This document shows positions 55,422 to 63,910 of a DNA stretch of 64,000 nt, piece by piece. Source of the stretch: Desulfobulbaceae bacterium (GTDB lineage: Bacteria > Desulfobacterota > Desulfobulbia > Desulfobulbales > Desulfocapsaceae); assembly GCA_024227155.1 (NCBI GenBank), contig JAAELB010000127.1, positions 1 to 64,000 of the forward strand, given 5' to 3'. The notes under the pieces were generated by a model, which did no database searches, was not told the origin of the DNA, and saw nothing but the letters and a program-made list of their open reading frames with translations. The position numbers were made by a program, and so were the translations under genes. Positions within the stretch are counted from its first letter, which is position 1; each line of letters starts with the position of its first letter.

Positions 55422-55431
55422 GCAGCCATAC

Positions 55432-55507
55432 CCCCCAGGGTGTCCTAATAACCCTGGGGGTAAAAAAGTCTTGCAGGTTTTATTGCCTTACTCAATAAAG
55501 CCTGCAA
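55432..55507 (+). terminator. Tandem hairpins after icmF
   Basis: CCCCCAGGGT/ACCCTGGGGG (55432-55441 with 55451-55460) is followed by a second 15-bp stem, TTGCAGGTTTTATTG with CAATAAAGCCTGCAA (55471-55507, one mismatch). Both lie between icmF and the convergent NUDIX gene. Neither has a clear T-run, yet together they should separate the two transcripts. Confidence 0.6.
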
Positions 55508-55533
55508 TTAAAACAAGAAATCTTGAGATATGT

Positions 55534-56199
55534 TCAACTCCAGGCAAAATATGGTTGATCAAAATGACCGACCCTCGTATCACGACCACTCAAGGCAGTT
55601 TCTTTAAATTGATACATAATTGCCGCCGTTGGAGAGGCTATATACGTCGTGCCAACGGGCATACAGAGAACCGGTCTCCCCTCTTCCACTCCTCTTTCTA
55701 ATATCGGCACTTCAGGGCGAAACAGTTCTGAACAGGGAATTCTATGGATTGAAGCAACCTCTTCTCCATTTCTATTGAGTTCTGCAACCTCTCCTCCCCA
55801 GAGGACCACAGGTGTAATATGAAACCCTGATCTGGTCACATAATCGTCGAGATAGCCCAGAACAGATTTCTTTGTAAGACTAAGGCCCACTTCTTCTTCG
55901 AGCTCTCGAAGTGCTGTCTCAGCAGGATTCTCTCCCTTGTCTATACTTCCTCCGGGCAACGCCCACTGCCCAGCATGTTTGTTCAGGTTTCCGGCACGCC
56001 TGGTCAGGATAAGAGCTGCTCCATTAAATGCACAAGAGTGTTGCAGTCCTGACAAATTACCCTTATCTCGAAAATCTACCACAGTAAGGCAGACAGCAGC
56101 AGGTCTGTAGGATTTCTTCTCCAGACACACTCTGCTGAAACTTTTTAAATTGGATACTATCCTCTGTTGACATTCCTGGTTACAAAGCAGTTTATCCAT
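55534..56199 (-). CDS. NUDIX hydrolase (CoA pyrophosphatase-like)
   Basis: A 221-residue protein with a complete Nudix box GGSIDKGENPAETALRELEEEVGL region (read as G-x5-E-x7-RE-x2-EE). The preceding LTRRAGNLNKHAGQWALPGG resembles the CoA pyrophosphatase (NudL) signature, so it may cut CoA or acyl-CoA, which would suit its place beside an acyl-CoA regulon; this is inference. ATG 56199 overlaps the CGGC gene's stop by 8 bp. Longer starts would run deep into that gene. Confidence 0.8.
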   Translation of the reverse strand: MDKLLCNQECQQRIVSNLKSFSRVCLEKKSYRPAAVCLTVVDFRDKGNLSGLQHSCAFNGAALILTRRAGNLNKHAGQWALPGGSIDKGENPAETALRELEEEVGLSLTKKSVLGYLDDYVTRSGFHITPVVLWGGEVAELNRNGEEVASIHRIPCSELFRPEVPILERGVEEGRPVLCMPVGTTYIASPTAAIMYQFKETALSGRDTRVGHFDQPYFAWS

Positions 56200-56563
56200 T
56201 GATAATTTTCCGGACATTTTCCATGTGAATAACAGAAACAGTTTTCCTGGTCTTCCCTTCCTCTGAGCCATGGGTATATCCAACAACATCAAACTGTTCA
56301 GAGATTTTCTCTACCAACTCGCGGTATCCAGGGTATTTGGCACGCATACAAGTTGAGACATGGATAACCTCAACACCGGCCTCTTTCATCTTAGCCAGTT
56401 TATATTCTAGATCTCCACCACTATGGAAAAAACCAACCAGCTCGACCTCCATTCCTTTATAGCGCTGAAAACTTTCTGTTTTTCCATTGAAACTTTTCAA
56501 ACAACCTTTTCCAGTACACTTAGCTGTTGTTTCTTCCCTCACTAAGATTGCTATCTTAACCAT
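56192..56563 (-). CDS. CGGC domain protein
   Basis: A 123-residue protein beginning MVKIAILVREET, with CTGKGC near residue 15-20, FFHSGGD in the middle and THVSTCMRAKYPGY-like residues (VIHVSTCMRAKYP). This fits the CGGC family, thought to bind metal through conserved cysteines and histidines. GGAGTGCCA lies before ATG 56563. It is translationally coupled to the NUDIX gene. Confidence 0.75.
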   Translation of the reverse strand: MVKIAILVREETTAKCTGKGCLKSFNGKTESFQRYKGMEVELVGFFHSGGDLEYKLAKMKEAGVEVIHVSTCMRAKYPGYRELVEKISEQFDVVGYTHGSEEGKTRKTVSVIHMENVRKIING

Positions 56564-56771
56564 TGGCACTCCAGTATTTCTTCTATCATAATTCAATTTG
56601 CTACGGCTAATACAACCTAATTCATCGGAAAATATTTACCACAACGAGGTCATCAAAACTATGATTTATGCTTATTGTCTTGAAGCAATGCGGAGTATAT
56701 GTTCTTCTATTCATTTTCATTTATCCATAGAGCAATAAATAAGAAAACCCCATTACAAGACCATCAAAAAC

Positions 56772-57452
56772 ATGACTATCACCGCCGATCCTTATTTGCA
56801 AGCAACCTTTTTTATAGATTCTGATCACGATCAAATAGTAGAGTTTGCCGAAACCACCTGTAACAATGACAGAACTCCAGTGGAAAAAGCTGTTTCTCTG
56901 TACTACGCAGTTCGAGATGGGTTCAGGTATGATCCCTTTGACCTGCAATATGAAGCGACTACCTTAAAAGCAAGTTCTGTTTTAATCAAAGGATCAGGAT
57001 ATTGTGTGGCAAAAGCGATTCTTCTTGCCGCACTTGGCCGTCAACAGGGCATTCCCTGCAGACTCGGTTTTGCTGATGTTACCAACCATCTCTCCACCCC
57101 TAAACTACGAGCATGGATGGGCACAAACCTCTTTATCTATCACGGCTATACAGAGATGTACCTGCGCAACAAGTGGGTGAAAGCTACACCTGCGTTCAAT
57201 CTTTCACTTTGCACTCGGTTTAAGGTGAAGCCTCTGGAATTTGACGGCACAATGGATTCAATTTTTCATGAGTATGATACAAACGGCGACCAACATATGG
57301 AATATGTACGAGAACATGGCCATTTTGAAGACCTGCCCTTCGAACGAATTTTTTCAGCATATATGAAAACATATCCTAATCTTTTCAAACTGATAGCAGA
57401 AAGCAAAGTACCCGCCTTTGAAGCAACAATCTCTCAACATCAAGATCACTAG
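56772..57452 (+). CDS. Transglutaminase-like cysteine protein
   Basis: A 226-residue protein with the transglutaminase core: GSGYCVAKAILLAALGRQQGIPCRLGF (Cys78) and IYHGYTEMYL (His124). The third catalytic residue is less plain; KATPAFN takes the place of the usual Asp-containing segment. Such proteins may be proteases, amidases or cross-linkers; the target is unknown. No signal peptide is seen. The ORF stands alone. Confidence 0.78.
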   Translation: MTITADPYLQATFFIDSDHDQIVEFAETTCNNDRTPVEKAVSLYYAVRDGFRYDPFDLQYEATTLKASSVLIKGSGYCVAKAILLAALGRQQGIPCRLGFADVTNHLSTPKLRAWMGTNLFIYHGYTEMYLRNKWVKATPAFNLSLCTRFKVKPLEFDGTMDSIFHEYDTNGDQHMEYVREHGHFEDLPFERIFSAYMKTYPNLFKLIAESKVPAFEATISQHQDH

Positions 57453-57525
57453 AGGCCTTACTACTTTGTCAGAATGTATAACTTTGTTGGTTTTTCTAGC
57501 AACATCCACCTACATATAATTTTTA

Positions 57526-57555
57526 TTGGGTTTGTTCGGCTCTTTACATTATAAT
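57526..57555 (+). promoter_or_regulatory. Candidate sigma-70 promoter of the SH3 gene
   Basis: TTGGGT (57526-57531) and a perfect TATAAT (57550-57555) are separated by 18 bp, ending 71 bp before the ATG of the TIGR04211 gene. Confidence 0.45.
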
Positions 57556-57626
57556 AGGCAATCAGTTACAAATCCTAACTATATATATTCCTGGACCAAG
57601 AGATAAATTCAAACTATTACCACATC

Positions 57627-58334
57627 ATGCTTACATCTCTAACACCTCAAGTCAAATCACTATCTACAAAGGCACTTCTTCCCCTCTTATCCGGGCTGAT
57701 ACTACAGGGAGCACTTTTAGTCCCAACTGCCGTACAGGCCGAAAAACTCTTTGTTAAACCTAGTTCAGAGGTTGTCGTCAGGACTGGTCAAGGAACTGAT
57801 TATAAAATCATTGCCATGGTAAAAGACGGGGCTTCAGTTGAATTTTTAGAGGAAGAAAACTCATACACAAAGGTGCGCCTCAAGAATGGTGTCGAAGGGT
57901 GGATGCTTAAAAGGTTTCTCAGTTCAGAACCACCGTTGACTGAAATAGTTGAAACATTACGCGGCGAAAACCAAGCCGTTAAAGAAATGGAACTACAGGC
58001 TACTCAAAAGTTAGATGAGGTGTCATCCAGTCTTGAAGAGACCAAGAGCCAACTTGAAACACTTTTGGCCGAACGAGATAAACTTAACAACACTTACCAG
58101 ACACTTTTAAGCGACACTGCTGATGTTGTAAAAATTAAGCAACAACAACAAACCACCTCTGAAGAAAATAAAAACCTCATCGACAAACTGACTCTCGCTG
58201 AAGAGGAAAACGAAACCCTTAAAAAAGATAAAACCATGCACTGGTTTCTCGCAGGTGCGGGTGTATTATTACTTGGAATCTTACTGGGCAAAATGCCCGG
58301 ACCATCCCGTAGAAGGAAATCATCCCTGATGTAA
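57627..58334 (+). CDS. TIGR04211 SH3-domain envelope protein
   Basis: A 235-residue protein with a signal peptide (cleavage after VQA, about residue 38), a bacterial SH3 domain (about 40-105: FVKPSSEVVVRTGQGTDYKI and GWMLKRFL), a coiled coil (about 110-200) and a C-terminal membrane segment (about 205-222) ending in basic residues. This order is the TIGR04211 layout, also seen in the YgiM type. It is anchored by its tail with the SH3 domain in the periplasm. Function is unproven; binding to cell wall is likely. Confidence 0.85.
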   Translation: MLTSLTPQVKSLSTKALLPLLSGLILQGALLVPTAVQAEKLFVKPSSEVVVRTGQGTDYKIIAMVKDGASVEFLEEENSYTKVRLKNGVEGWMLKRFLSSEPPLTEIVETLRGENQAVKEMELQATQKLDEVSSSLEETKSQLETLLAERDKLNNTYQTLLSDTADVVKIKQQQQTTSEENKNLIDKLTLAEEENETLKKDKTMHWFLAGAGVLLLGILLGKMPGPSRRRKSSLM

Positions 58335-58351
58335 CTGATCTCACTTAATTA

Positions 58352-58415
58352 AACGTCTGAGAGCACCGTGGCTTATATATTATCCCAACGATACTCTCAG
58401 TCAGACGTTATTTTC
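58352..58415. terminator. Shared terminator between SH3 and GNAT genes
   Basis: AACGTCTGA pairs with TCAGACGTT and the inner GAGAG with CTCTC; TATTTTCC follows on the plus strand. It overlaps the last codons of the convergent GNAT gene. Confidence 0.55.
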
Positions 58416-58887
58416 CTGAAAATTCCGGCTCATAGCCAATAGAAAATCCATGCTGCACATTATTTCTGATGGCTAGAAAATGTGCGTTCTTTTTATCAAA
58501 TGGACATTTTGGCTGGGAACACAACTGAAAGCCAAATTTTTCATAATACCTGGGAGCACCCAGAACGTAGACGCTCTTGGTTTTTATCTCCTCCTGACGT
58601 AGGGCAAAACGTAGCAACTCTCCCCCAACTCCCATATTTTGATGCTCAGGTTTTATAGCCAGTGGCGCTAGATGTAAACCGCACACCTCATTGCCGTTGT
58701 ACGCATTTGAAAAGGCAATATATCCAATTACTTTATTAGTATGAATACATATCCATTCGTGGAGTTTCCTCTCTTTTTTGTGGAGATTATAAATTAACCT
58801 CGTTTCATAACTACTGCCCGGAAAAGCACGCTTTAACAAGGCCTGCACCTTGTCACGGTTTTCTACTGTTAATTTACGTATTTTCAT
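58408..58887 (-). CDS. GNAT N-acetyltransferase (YhbS-like, second copy)
   Basis: A 159-residue acetyltransferase with the CoA loop IKPEHQNMGVGGELL and VYVLGAPRYYEKFGF. It is a distant paralogue of the gene at 31610: both begin MKIRK and share VLGxPxYY..FGF/CGF. The acetylated substrate is unknown. It begins a tight leftward set with ywbE and a gamma-glutamylcyclotransferase-like gene upstream (8 and 29 bp gaps). Confidence 0.85.
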   Translation of the reverse strand: MKIRKLTVENRDKVQALLKRAFPGSSYETRLIYNLHKKERKLHEWICIHTNKVIGYIAFSNAYNGNEVCGLHLAPLAIKPEHQNMGVGGELLRFALRQEEIKTKSVYVLGAPRYYEKFGFQLCSQPKCPFDKKNAHFLAIRNNVQHGFSIGYEPEFSGK

Positions 58888-58895
58888 TGTGTCAG

Positions 58896-59096
58896 TTATT
58901 CTTGATTACAGATTTCTTTAACTCGCCCCACCTGACCAGTGATCAGTCGAACTTTAATGCCATGGGGATGAAAAGATGATTTTGTCAATATATCTTTGAC
59001 AACTCCATCTGTTAAGGTCCCGCGTTTTTGATCCTGCTTGAGGACAATCTTGACCTGCAACCCTGCTTTAATATCTGTTCTGCTTTGACCTGCCAT
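58896..59096 (-). CDS. ywbE: YwbE family protein
   Basis: A 66-residue protein matching YwbE/DUF2196: RTDIKAGLQVKIVLKQDQKRGTLTDGVVKDILTKSSFHPHGIKVRL then GQVGRV. The fold is a small KOW-like barrel. Function is unknown. It lies 8 bp upstream of the GNAT gene and is probably cotranscribed. Confidence 0.85.
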   Translation of the reverse strand: MAGQSRTDIKAGLQVKIVLKQDQKRGTLTDGVVKDILTKSSFHPHGIKVRLITGQVGRVKEICNQE

Positions 59097-59125
59097 GGAT
59101 AAACCTTCTTATATTCTGAGTATAA

Positions 59126-59617
59126 TTATGAATATATGGATAATTCTCTCTGTTCTCGCTTTATATTCGAGTCTTTACTTACAGTAATTTTTACAATTAA
59201 TTCTATATAACAGGCAGGAAGCATAGCAGCACGGGCTCCAGTCAAGACATGTTCTTTATACCAACTGAAGGGTAATAAAGAGTCATCAACATCTGTAGCA
59301 TAATAAAGAAATGGTTTTTGTACATTTCCATAATTGTCGACCACCACGACCTCCTTTTCATCGTATCCTCGACCAAGTCCCTCTGCCAAATCCAATCTGT
59401 ATTTTTCTGCCTCCTGTATATCGAAAACCACTCCATACAGATGATCACTGGCCCTGCCTGTGAAATATGCGTCACATTTTGCTGAGCCATCCATACCATA
59501 CTTATGGAATCGCAGTTGATGGCTACCAAGCATATATGTACCTATAACGGCAGCACTTGGTACCCTTTCCTGCAAACGTGCAAGAGCCATATTGGATCCG
59601 TAAGCAAAATATCGCAT
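59126..59617 (-). CDS. Gamma-glutamylcyclotransferase-like protein
   Basis: A 163-residue protein with the substrate loop FAYGSNM at residues 4-10 and the catalytic glutamate in LDLAEGLGRGYD. The family cyclises gamma-glutamyl amines or dipeptides. The C-terminus (VKITVSKDSNIKREQ) is not conserved. It is upstream of ywbE and GNAT in the same direction. Confidence 0.82.
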   Translation of the reverse strand: MRYFAYGSNMALARLQERVPSAAVIGTYMLGSHQLRFHKYGMDGSAKCDAYFTGRASDHLYGVVFDIQEAEKYRLDLAEGLGRGYDEKEVVVVDNYGNVQKPFLYYATDVDDSLLPFSWYKEHVLTGARAAMLPACYIELIVKITVSKDSNIKREQRELSIYS

Positions 59618-59644
59618 AAGTTTAATCTCTATTGTGGTGTTACA

Positions 59645-60793
59645 CTACACAACATTCTTTCGAATAAAAGACTCTATCTCCGTTGAGGTGTAGCCCATTT
59701 CTGCCAAGATTTCCTTTGTATTCTCACCAAACCGACCAGGAGTTGTACGAATAGACCCTGGAGTTTCACTGAGCTTTACAGGGATACCAAAGCCGTGCTT
59801 CTCATTACCATCTTCGTCGGTATAGCAATGTACCATCTCCCTCTCAAGAAACAGCGGATGTTCAAACACCTCGTTCATTGTTTTAACCGGCGCAAAACAG
59901 GCTTCAAGATCAGCTAATTCCTTAGTCCATTCATCTAGATTCTTCTCTAAAAATGTTTTACGAAGAATCGAAATAATCTTATCCTTTACCCCATCATCGT
60001 ATTGCAGAGCCACATATTCATCAAGATTGAGTTTGGAGCAGAGATTTTTCCAGAACCTTTGTTCGACGGCACCTATGGCCAGGTATCTTCCATCTTTTGT
60101 TTCATAGGTGTTGTAGCAACCATACCGGTGGGAGAGCAGTGCATTTGATCTTTCAGGGGATGTATCACCCTTTTGAGAAAAATAATATGGCAGGGCAAGA
60201 AAACCTAAAACACCATCGGTCATGGAAATATCTATATATTGCCCTTTGCCGCTCTTTTCTCTTGCGTACAATGCCAGAAGAACACCAACAGCTGCATTCA
60301 TACTGCCCCCGGCAATATCAGCAATCTGGATGCCTGGAATGGAGGGAGCATTCCGTTTTTCCCCTATAAGATCGAGTAACCCGGCTTCGCTGATATAATT
60401 CACATCATGTCCCGGACTATTAACAAGCGGGCCAGTCTGGCCGTAACCGGTAATAGAACAATATACAATACCACTGTTAATTTTTTTTATTGACTCATAG
60501 TCAACTCCTAATCGTTTCACCACCCCGGGCCGAAAGCCTTCAAGGATAACATCCGCTTCAGCAGCCAATCTATAAAAAATTGAAAGACCGAGTTCCGATT
60601 TAAGATTAAGCGACATATGCCGTTTATTACGATTCAGATCATTGAAAAACAGATCATCCTGCTGAAAACGCTTATCTTCAATTGCGATCACTTCAGCACC
60701 ATGGTCCGCCAGAATCATGGAGGCGTAGGGGCCGGGAAGCATTCTCGAAAGATCAAGAACTTTTATCCCTTTTAATGCGCCTTTTTCAATCAT
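59645..60793 (-). CDS. AMACR-like CaiB/BaiF family protein
   Basis: A 382-residue family III CoA enzyme: LSRMLPGPYASMILADHGAEV, EGFRPGVVKRLG, GYGQTGP. Two racemase residues are visible, His129 in SPGHDVNYI and Asp159 in QIADIAGGSMNAA, so it looks more like alpha-methylacyl-CoA racemase than formyl-CoA transferase. It could invert 2-methylacyl-CoAs such as 2-methylbutyryl-CoA. ATG 60793 follows AGGGAGATACT; an earlier ATG (60814) overlaps the cobO stop. It is cotranscribed with cobO. Confidence 0.82.
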   Translation of the reverse strand: MIEKGALKGIKVLDLSRMLPGPYASMILADHGAEVIAIEDKRFQQDDLFFNDLNRNKRHMSLNLKSELGLSIFYRLAAEADVILEGFRPGVVKRLGVDYESIKKINSGIVYCSITGYGQTGPLVNSPGHDVNYISEAGLLDLIGEKRNAPSIPGIQIADIAGGSMNAAVGVLLALYAREKSGKGQYIDISMTDGVLGFLALPYYFSQKGDTSPERSNALLSHRYGCYNTYETKDGRYLAIGAVEQRFWKNLCSKLNLDEYVALQYDDGVKDKIISILRKTFLEKNLDEWTKELADLEACFAPVKTMNEVFEHPLFLEREMVHCYTDEDGNEKHGFGIPVKLSETPGSIRTTPGRFGENTKEILAEMGYTSTEIESFIRKNVV

Positions 60794-60813
60794 AGTATCT
60801 CCCTGGTCTATCA

Positions 60814-61335
60814 TTAAAATTCTATCCCTTTCTGAGCCTTAATACCCTGTTCATAGGCATGTTTAAGTGGTTCAATCACAGAAACGGTATCAGCAAGTTC
60901 TACAATTTTTTTATCCGCCTCCCTTCCTGTGACTATTATTGACAGCCGCTCCGGTTTATTCTTTATCAACTCCACAATGTGCTCTACTTCCAAAAAATCA
61001 TACAGGGGTAAATATGTAATTTCATCGAGGATAACAAGGTCATAGAGATCACTTTCAACTTTCTCTTTTGCCAGTTTAAACCCTTCTCTTGCTACTTCCC
61101 GGTCTTCCTCTATATTTTCTTTTACAAAGACAAATCCTTTTCCACAAATATACCAGTCGAGGTTCTCAAGTTTTTCAGCCATTACCCGTTCGCCGTATTT
61201 CCCCTGGCCTTTCAGGAATTGGACTACGCACACTTTTTTATTATGTCCAAGTGCTCTAAATGCTGTGCCTAGAGCTGCTGTTGTTTTTCCCTTACCATTT
61301 CCTGTATTTACTATCACCCTACCCTTGGTTTTCAT
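60814..61335 (-). CDS. cobO: Cob(I)alamin adenosyltransferase
   Basis: A 173-residue CobA/CobO-type enzyme with P-loop TGNGKGKTTAALGTAFRA and LVILDEITYLPLYDFL. It makes adenosylcobalamin, the cofactor of IcmF encoded 6 kb away. The family is recognised by the P-loop and size. No other corrinoid gene is nearby, and I see no cobalamin riboswitch box upstream. Confidence 0.93.
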   Translation of the reverse strand: MKTKGRVIVNTGNGKGKTTAALGTAFRALGHNKKVCVVQFLKGQGKYGERVMAEKLENLDWYICGKGFVFVKENIEEDREVAREGFKLAKEKVESDLYDLVILDEITYLPLYDFLEVEHIVELIKNKPERLSIIVTGREADKKIVELADTVSVIEPLKHAYEQGIKAQKGIEF

Positions 61336-61670
61336 ATCTTTCCTTTGAATACGCTCTATTCGTAAATTAAAAAACTCATTTTCAGATTTTTCTTCTTTGT
61401 AAATTCAGCTGAAGGCAACACAGTTATCATCTCGTTATAATAGTCAAATTACCTCTATTCAAGCTAAAGGGGAATTACAATTATCATTTCTTTACATTTC
61501 AAGTTTCTACTTCAAAATATCTTATGTTTCAGGTTTACTGAAAGCATTTCTCCTCCACCAAAAACTATGCGGTTGTGAACTTTGATAAATCGCGTTATTG
61601 ATAGCCTCTGTTATTTGCGTTAAGGAAAAGAAACTTACAGGTTTGATCATCACAAGAGGCTTAAAGCAGG
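61336..61670. other. Divergent intergenic region cobO/epd
   Basis: This 335-bp AT-rich stretch holds no supported gene. A TATAAT-like hexamer lies at 61436-61441 without a clear -35. The epd start has only a weak AGG. I see no terminator, riboswitch or operator that I can support. Confidence 0.5.
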
Positions 61671-62684
61671 ATGGGATTTAAAGTTGCTATCAATGGATAT
61701 GGTCGAATAGGTCAGTCGGTTTTACGGGCGCTATATTCCAGCCCATATCGCTCAGAATTTTCAATCGTTGCGATCAATGAACTTGCCGATACTGAAACTC
61801 TCACCTATTTAACACGCTATGACACCACACACGGCCGCTTTCCCTACCCGTTACGATTTGAAGGCGACCAGCTTTTTATAGATAAAGATTCAATTCGAAT
61901 CCTACATGAGCCGGACCCCTCAAAGTTGCCCTGGAAGGAGTTCGATCTTGATCTTGTATTCGAGTGTTCGGGAACCTTTGAAGATAGGCAAACAGCTGAT
62001 CAACATATCGCCAATGGGGCACGGCGTATATTGTTGTCCCATCCTGCAACCGCAGAAGTGGATGCCACCATAATTTATGGTTATAATGACCATTACTTAG
62101 ATCCATCCCATAGTGTGGTGTCAAATGCATCGTGTACGACAAACTGTATAGTTCCGATTCTGAACGTCCTTGATCGCGAACTTGGTATTAAAAATGGAGT
62201 ATCAACAACCATTCATTCCGCGATGAATGATCAACCGGTAATTGACAGTTACCACCAGACAAATTTAAGACTTACCAGAAGTGCTCTGCATTCTATCATT
62301 CCCGTGGACACCGGACTTTCCAAAGGAATCGATAGATTAATGCCCCATCTGGCCGGACGTTTTGAATGCCTCCATGTACGGGTGCCTACAATTAACGTCT
62401 CTGCTATGGACTTATCACTTAATGTCAAAACCCCCACAACTGCCTCTGAGATCAATTCCCTCATCATGGAAGAAGTTCGTACTAAACTTCAGGGTCTTGT
62501 AGGATACACCAAAGAACCCCACGCATCCGTTGATTTCAATACCGACCCCCGATCTTCAATTTTTGACGGCACACAGACCAAGGTATGTGGTGGTACCCTG
62601 ATCAAAATTCTCTGTTGGTTTGACAATGAGTGGGGATACGCAAACCGAATGCTTGATGTTGCACATAAATGGTTGAGATTATAG
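61671..62684 (+). CDS. epd: Erythrose-4-phosphate/GAPDH-type dehydrogenase
   Basis: A 337-residue GAPDH-fold enzyme with NGYGRIGQSVLRAL, catalytic Cys155 in SNASCTTNC, and TTIHSAMNDQPVIDSYH. This last segment follows the Epd pattern (TTIHSAMxDQxVIDxYH), as do PVDTGLSKGIDRLMPH and VRVPTINVSAMDLS. Epd feeds 4-phosphoerythronate into pyridoxal phosphate synthesis. A glycolytic role is the alternative. It stands alone. Confidence 0.85.
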   Translation: MGFKVAINGYGRIGQSVLRALYSSPYRSEFSIVAINELADTETLTYLTRYDTTHGRFPYPLRFEGDQLFIDKDSIRILHEPDPSKLPWKEFDLDLVFECSGTFEDRQTADQHIANGARRILLSHPATAEVDATIIYGYNDHYLDPSHSVVSNASCTTNCIVPILNVLDRELGIKNGVSTTIHSAMNDQPVIDSYHQTNLRLTRSALHSIIPVDTGLSKGIDRLMPHLAGRFECLHVRVPTINVSAMDLSLNVKTPTTASEINSLIMEEVRTKLQGLVGYTKEPHASVDFNTDPRSSIFDGTQTKVCGGTLIKILCWFDNEWGYANRMLDVAHKWLRL

Positions 62685-62777
62685 ACATATATACCATATA
62701 ACTTCCCATGTCTGTATAATCTTTTCACGGGTAGTTCTCCCGACTTATTTCCCGTTTATCGGGTTAGGAGGTCAAAT

Positions 62778-63431
62778 ATGAATATTTACCAACGAGGAAC
62801 AAAAATGAACTGGAACCTTGAAAACATTCGTTTTCTCCACCCTCCCGATGATTTCATGGGTAGCTTCACTAATAAAAAAATGCAGGCTCGGCACATAGCA
62901 TTACAAGAAGAAAAAATTGATGAGATAAACTCTGCCCTTGAGAAAGAGGAGAATCCGATCAAAGCAATGTACGTGCTTAATCGGCTAGAGTATATTCAGT
63001 TTGTAACCAATAATCTTGAAATATTTAAGAGTCACAACTGCCTGGAAAAGGCGGTGTTAGGTCTTTATTATCATAAAAACACACCCTTTGCTCCAGCAGG
63101 GAATTATGATACCTGGAAATTTTTCTTTGAAAATTGCGACAAAGATCTGCTCTTTCAACAGGGTTCAGAACTACCACATGAAAAAATAGTCGCCTACCGA
63201 GGGTCCGTCACAGGAATTATCAAGGGATTCAGCTGGACCATTGACAAAGACAAAGTTGCCTGGTTCCTGAATCGATGGGCTGATAAATCGTTAGGTGGCG
63301 GGACAATTTACTCCCAGGAAGTCAACAGAGAGGATGTCCTGGTGTTCATTAAGGACGAGGAAAAGCAGGAAGTCATACTGAAACCTTCGCTGGCAGAAGG
63401 AACAAAGGCTATTGAGGTTACAAGTTTGTAA
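62778..63431 (+). CDS. Unrecognised protein with ART-like motifs
   Basis: A 217-residue soluble protein. No family is recognised for the N-terminal two thirds. The C-terminal third contains AYRGSVTG (Arg141), GFSWTIDKDKVAWFLNRW (Ser152-Trp-Thr) and KQEVILKPS (Glu198, with Glu194-Glu195 nearby). The order R, STx-like, E recalls the R-S-E triad of ADP-ribosyltransferases of the arginine-specific type. AGGAGG lies 6 bp before the ATG, and a strong hairpin follows the stop. Motif-level reading only. Confidence 0.5.
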   Translation: MNIYQRGTKMNWNLENIRFLHPPDDFMGSFTNKKMQARHIALQEEKIDEINSALEKEENPIKAMYVLNRLEYIQFVTNNLEIFKSHNCLEKAVLGLYYHKNTPFAPAGNYDTWKFFFENCDKDLLFQQGSELPHEKIVAYRGSVTGIIKGFSWTIDKDKVAWFLNRWADKSLGGGTIYSQEVNREDVLVFIKDEEKQEVILKPSLAEGTKAIEVTSL

Positions 63432-63469
63432 GAAAATCACTCGATCCTCAAAGAACCTAACACGCCCCT

Positions 63470-63513
63470 CATCCTGCTATAATACGACCTTCACATATTA
63501 TCATAGCAGGATG
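63470..63513. terminator. Hairpin after the ART-like gene
   Basis: CATCCTGCTAT pairs with ATAGCAGGATG (11 bp, perfect), extended by ATA/TAT with one extra base. It lies 38 bp after the stop and 38 bp before the convergent small gene's end. No T-run. Confidence 0.5.
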
Positions 63514-63551
63514 AACACTCCGCTACCCCTTAGTGCCTACTGAGTCACGTC

Positions 63552-63785
63552 TTACCTCCCTTTTACAGGGTTAGCCATCAAGGAACCCTTCATACATTTA
63601 CTTTGCAGCTCTGTTGAAGTACTCGAGTTCCAAGATAAGCGTTTTTTTATTCTTTTAACCACAGTAGAAAAAAACAAAACAACCTCATCATCGTGTAAAC
63701 GATGACATTTTCTAATAGTTCTCTCCATATTCTCAGAATTGTTTTTCAAATTTCGACTACTACTCTTCGCTTTACCTGTTTTCAT
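63552..63785 (-). CDS. Small basic protein of unknown function
   Basis: A 77-residue, lysine- and arginine-rich protein (MKTGKAKSSSRNLKNNSEN..., VVKRIKKRLSW). I do not recognise it. ATG 63785 is chosen because GGAGGGTGGA precedes it; the frame is open to an ATG at 63818, but that one lies inside a palindrome. The palindromes upstream suggest tight control. It could be a small nucleic-acid-binding protein, but codon evidence is thin. Confidence 0.4.
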   Translation of the reverse strand: MKTGKAKSSSRNLKNNSENMERTIRKCHRLHDDEVVLFFSTVVKRIKKRLSWNSSTSTELQSKCMKGSLMANPVKGR

Positions 63786-63802
63786 TCCACCCTCCATGTA
63801 TC

Positions 63803-63816
63803 GATTATCGATAATC
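63803..63816 (-). promoter_or_regulatory. Palindromic operator candidate (proximal)
   Basis: GATTATCGATAATC is a perfect 14-bp palindrome 17 bp upstream of the small gene's ATG. Read onward to ATTATT it also matches 14 of 19 positions of a Fur-box consensus (GATAATGATAATCATTATC). Confidence 0.5.
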
Positions 63817-63896
63817 ATTATTCGACAAATTGTGCTTAGATCGCTACTACATGCAGCACAAATGTTCTGTATGACTATCGTTCTTATGTCAATAAC

Positions 63897-63910
63897 GATT
63901 ATCGATAATA
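63897..63910 (-). promoter_or_regulatory. Palindromic operator candidate (distal)
   Basis: GATTATCGATAATA repeats the core ATTATCGATAAT 94 bp from the proximal site, with further AACGAT/ATCGTT half sites around it. The rest of the window to 64000 shows no gene that I can support. Confidence 0.45.

Noticed and set aside
61336-61670. Cobalamin riboswitch upstream of cobO
   Set aside because: The conserved B12 box could not be found on the minus strand.
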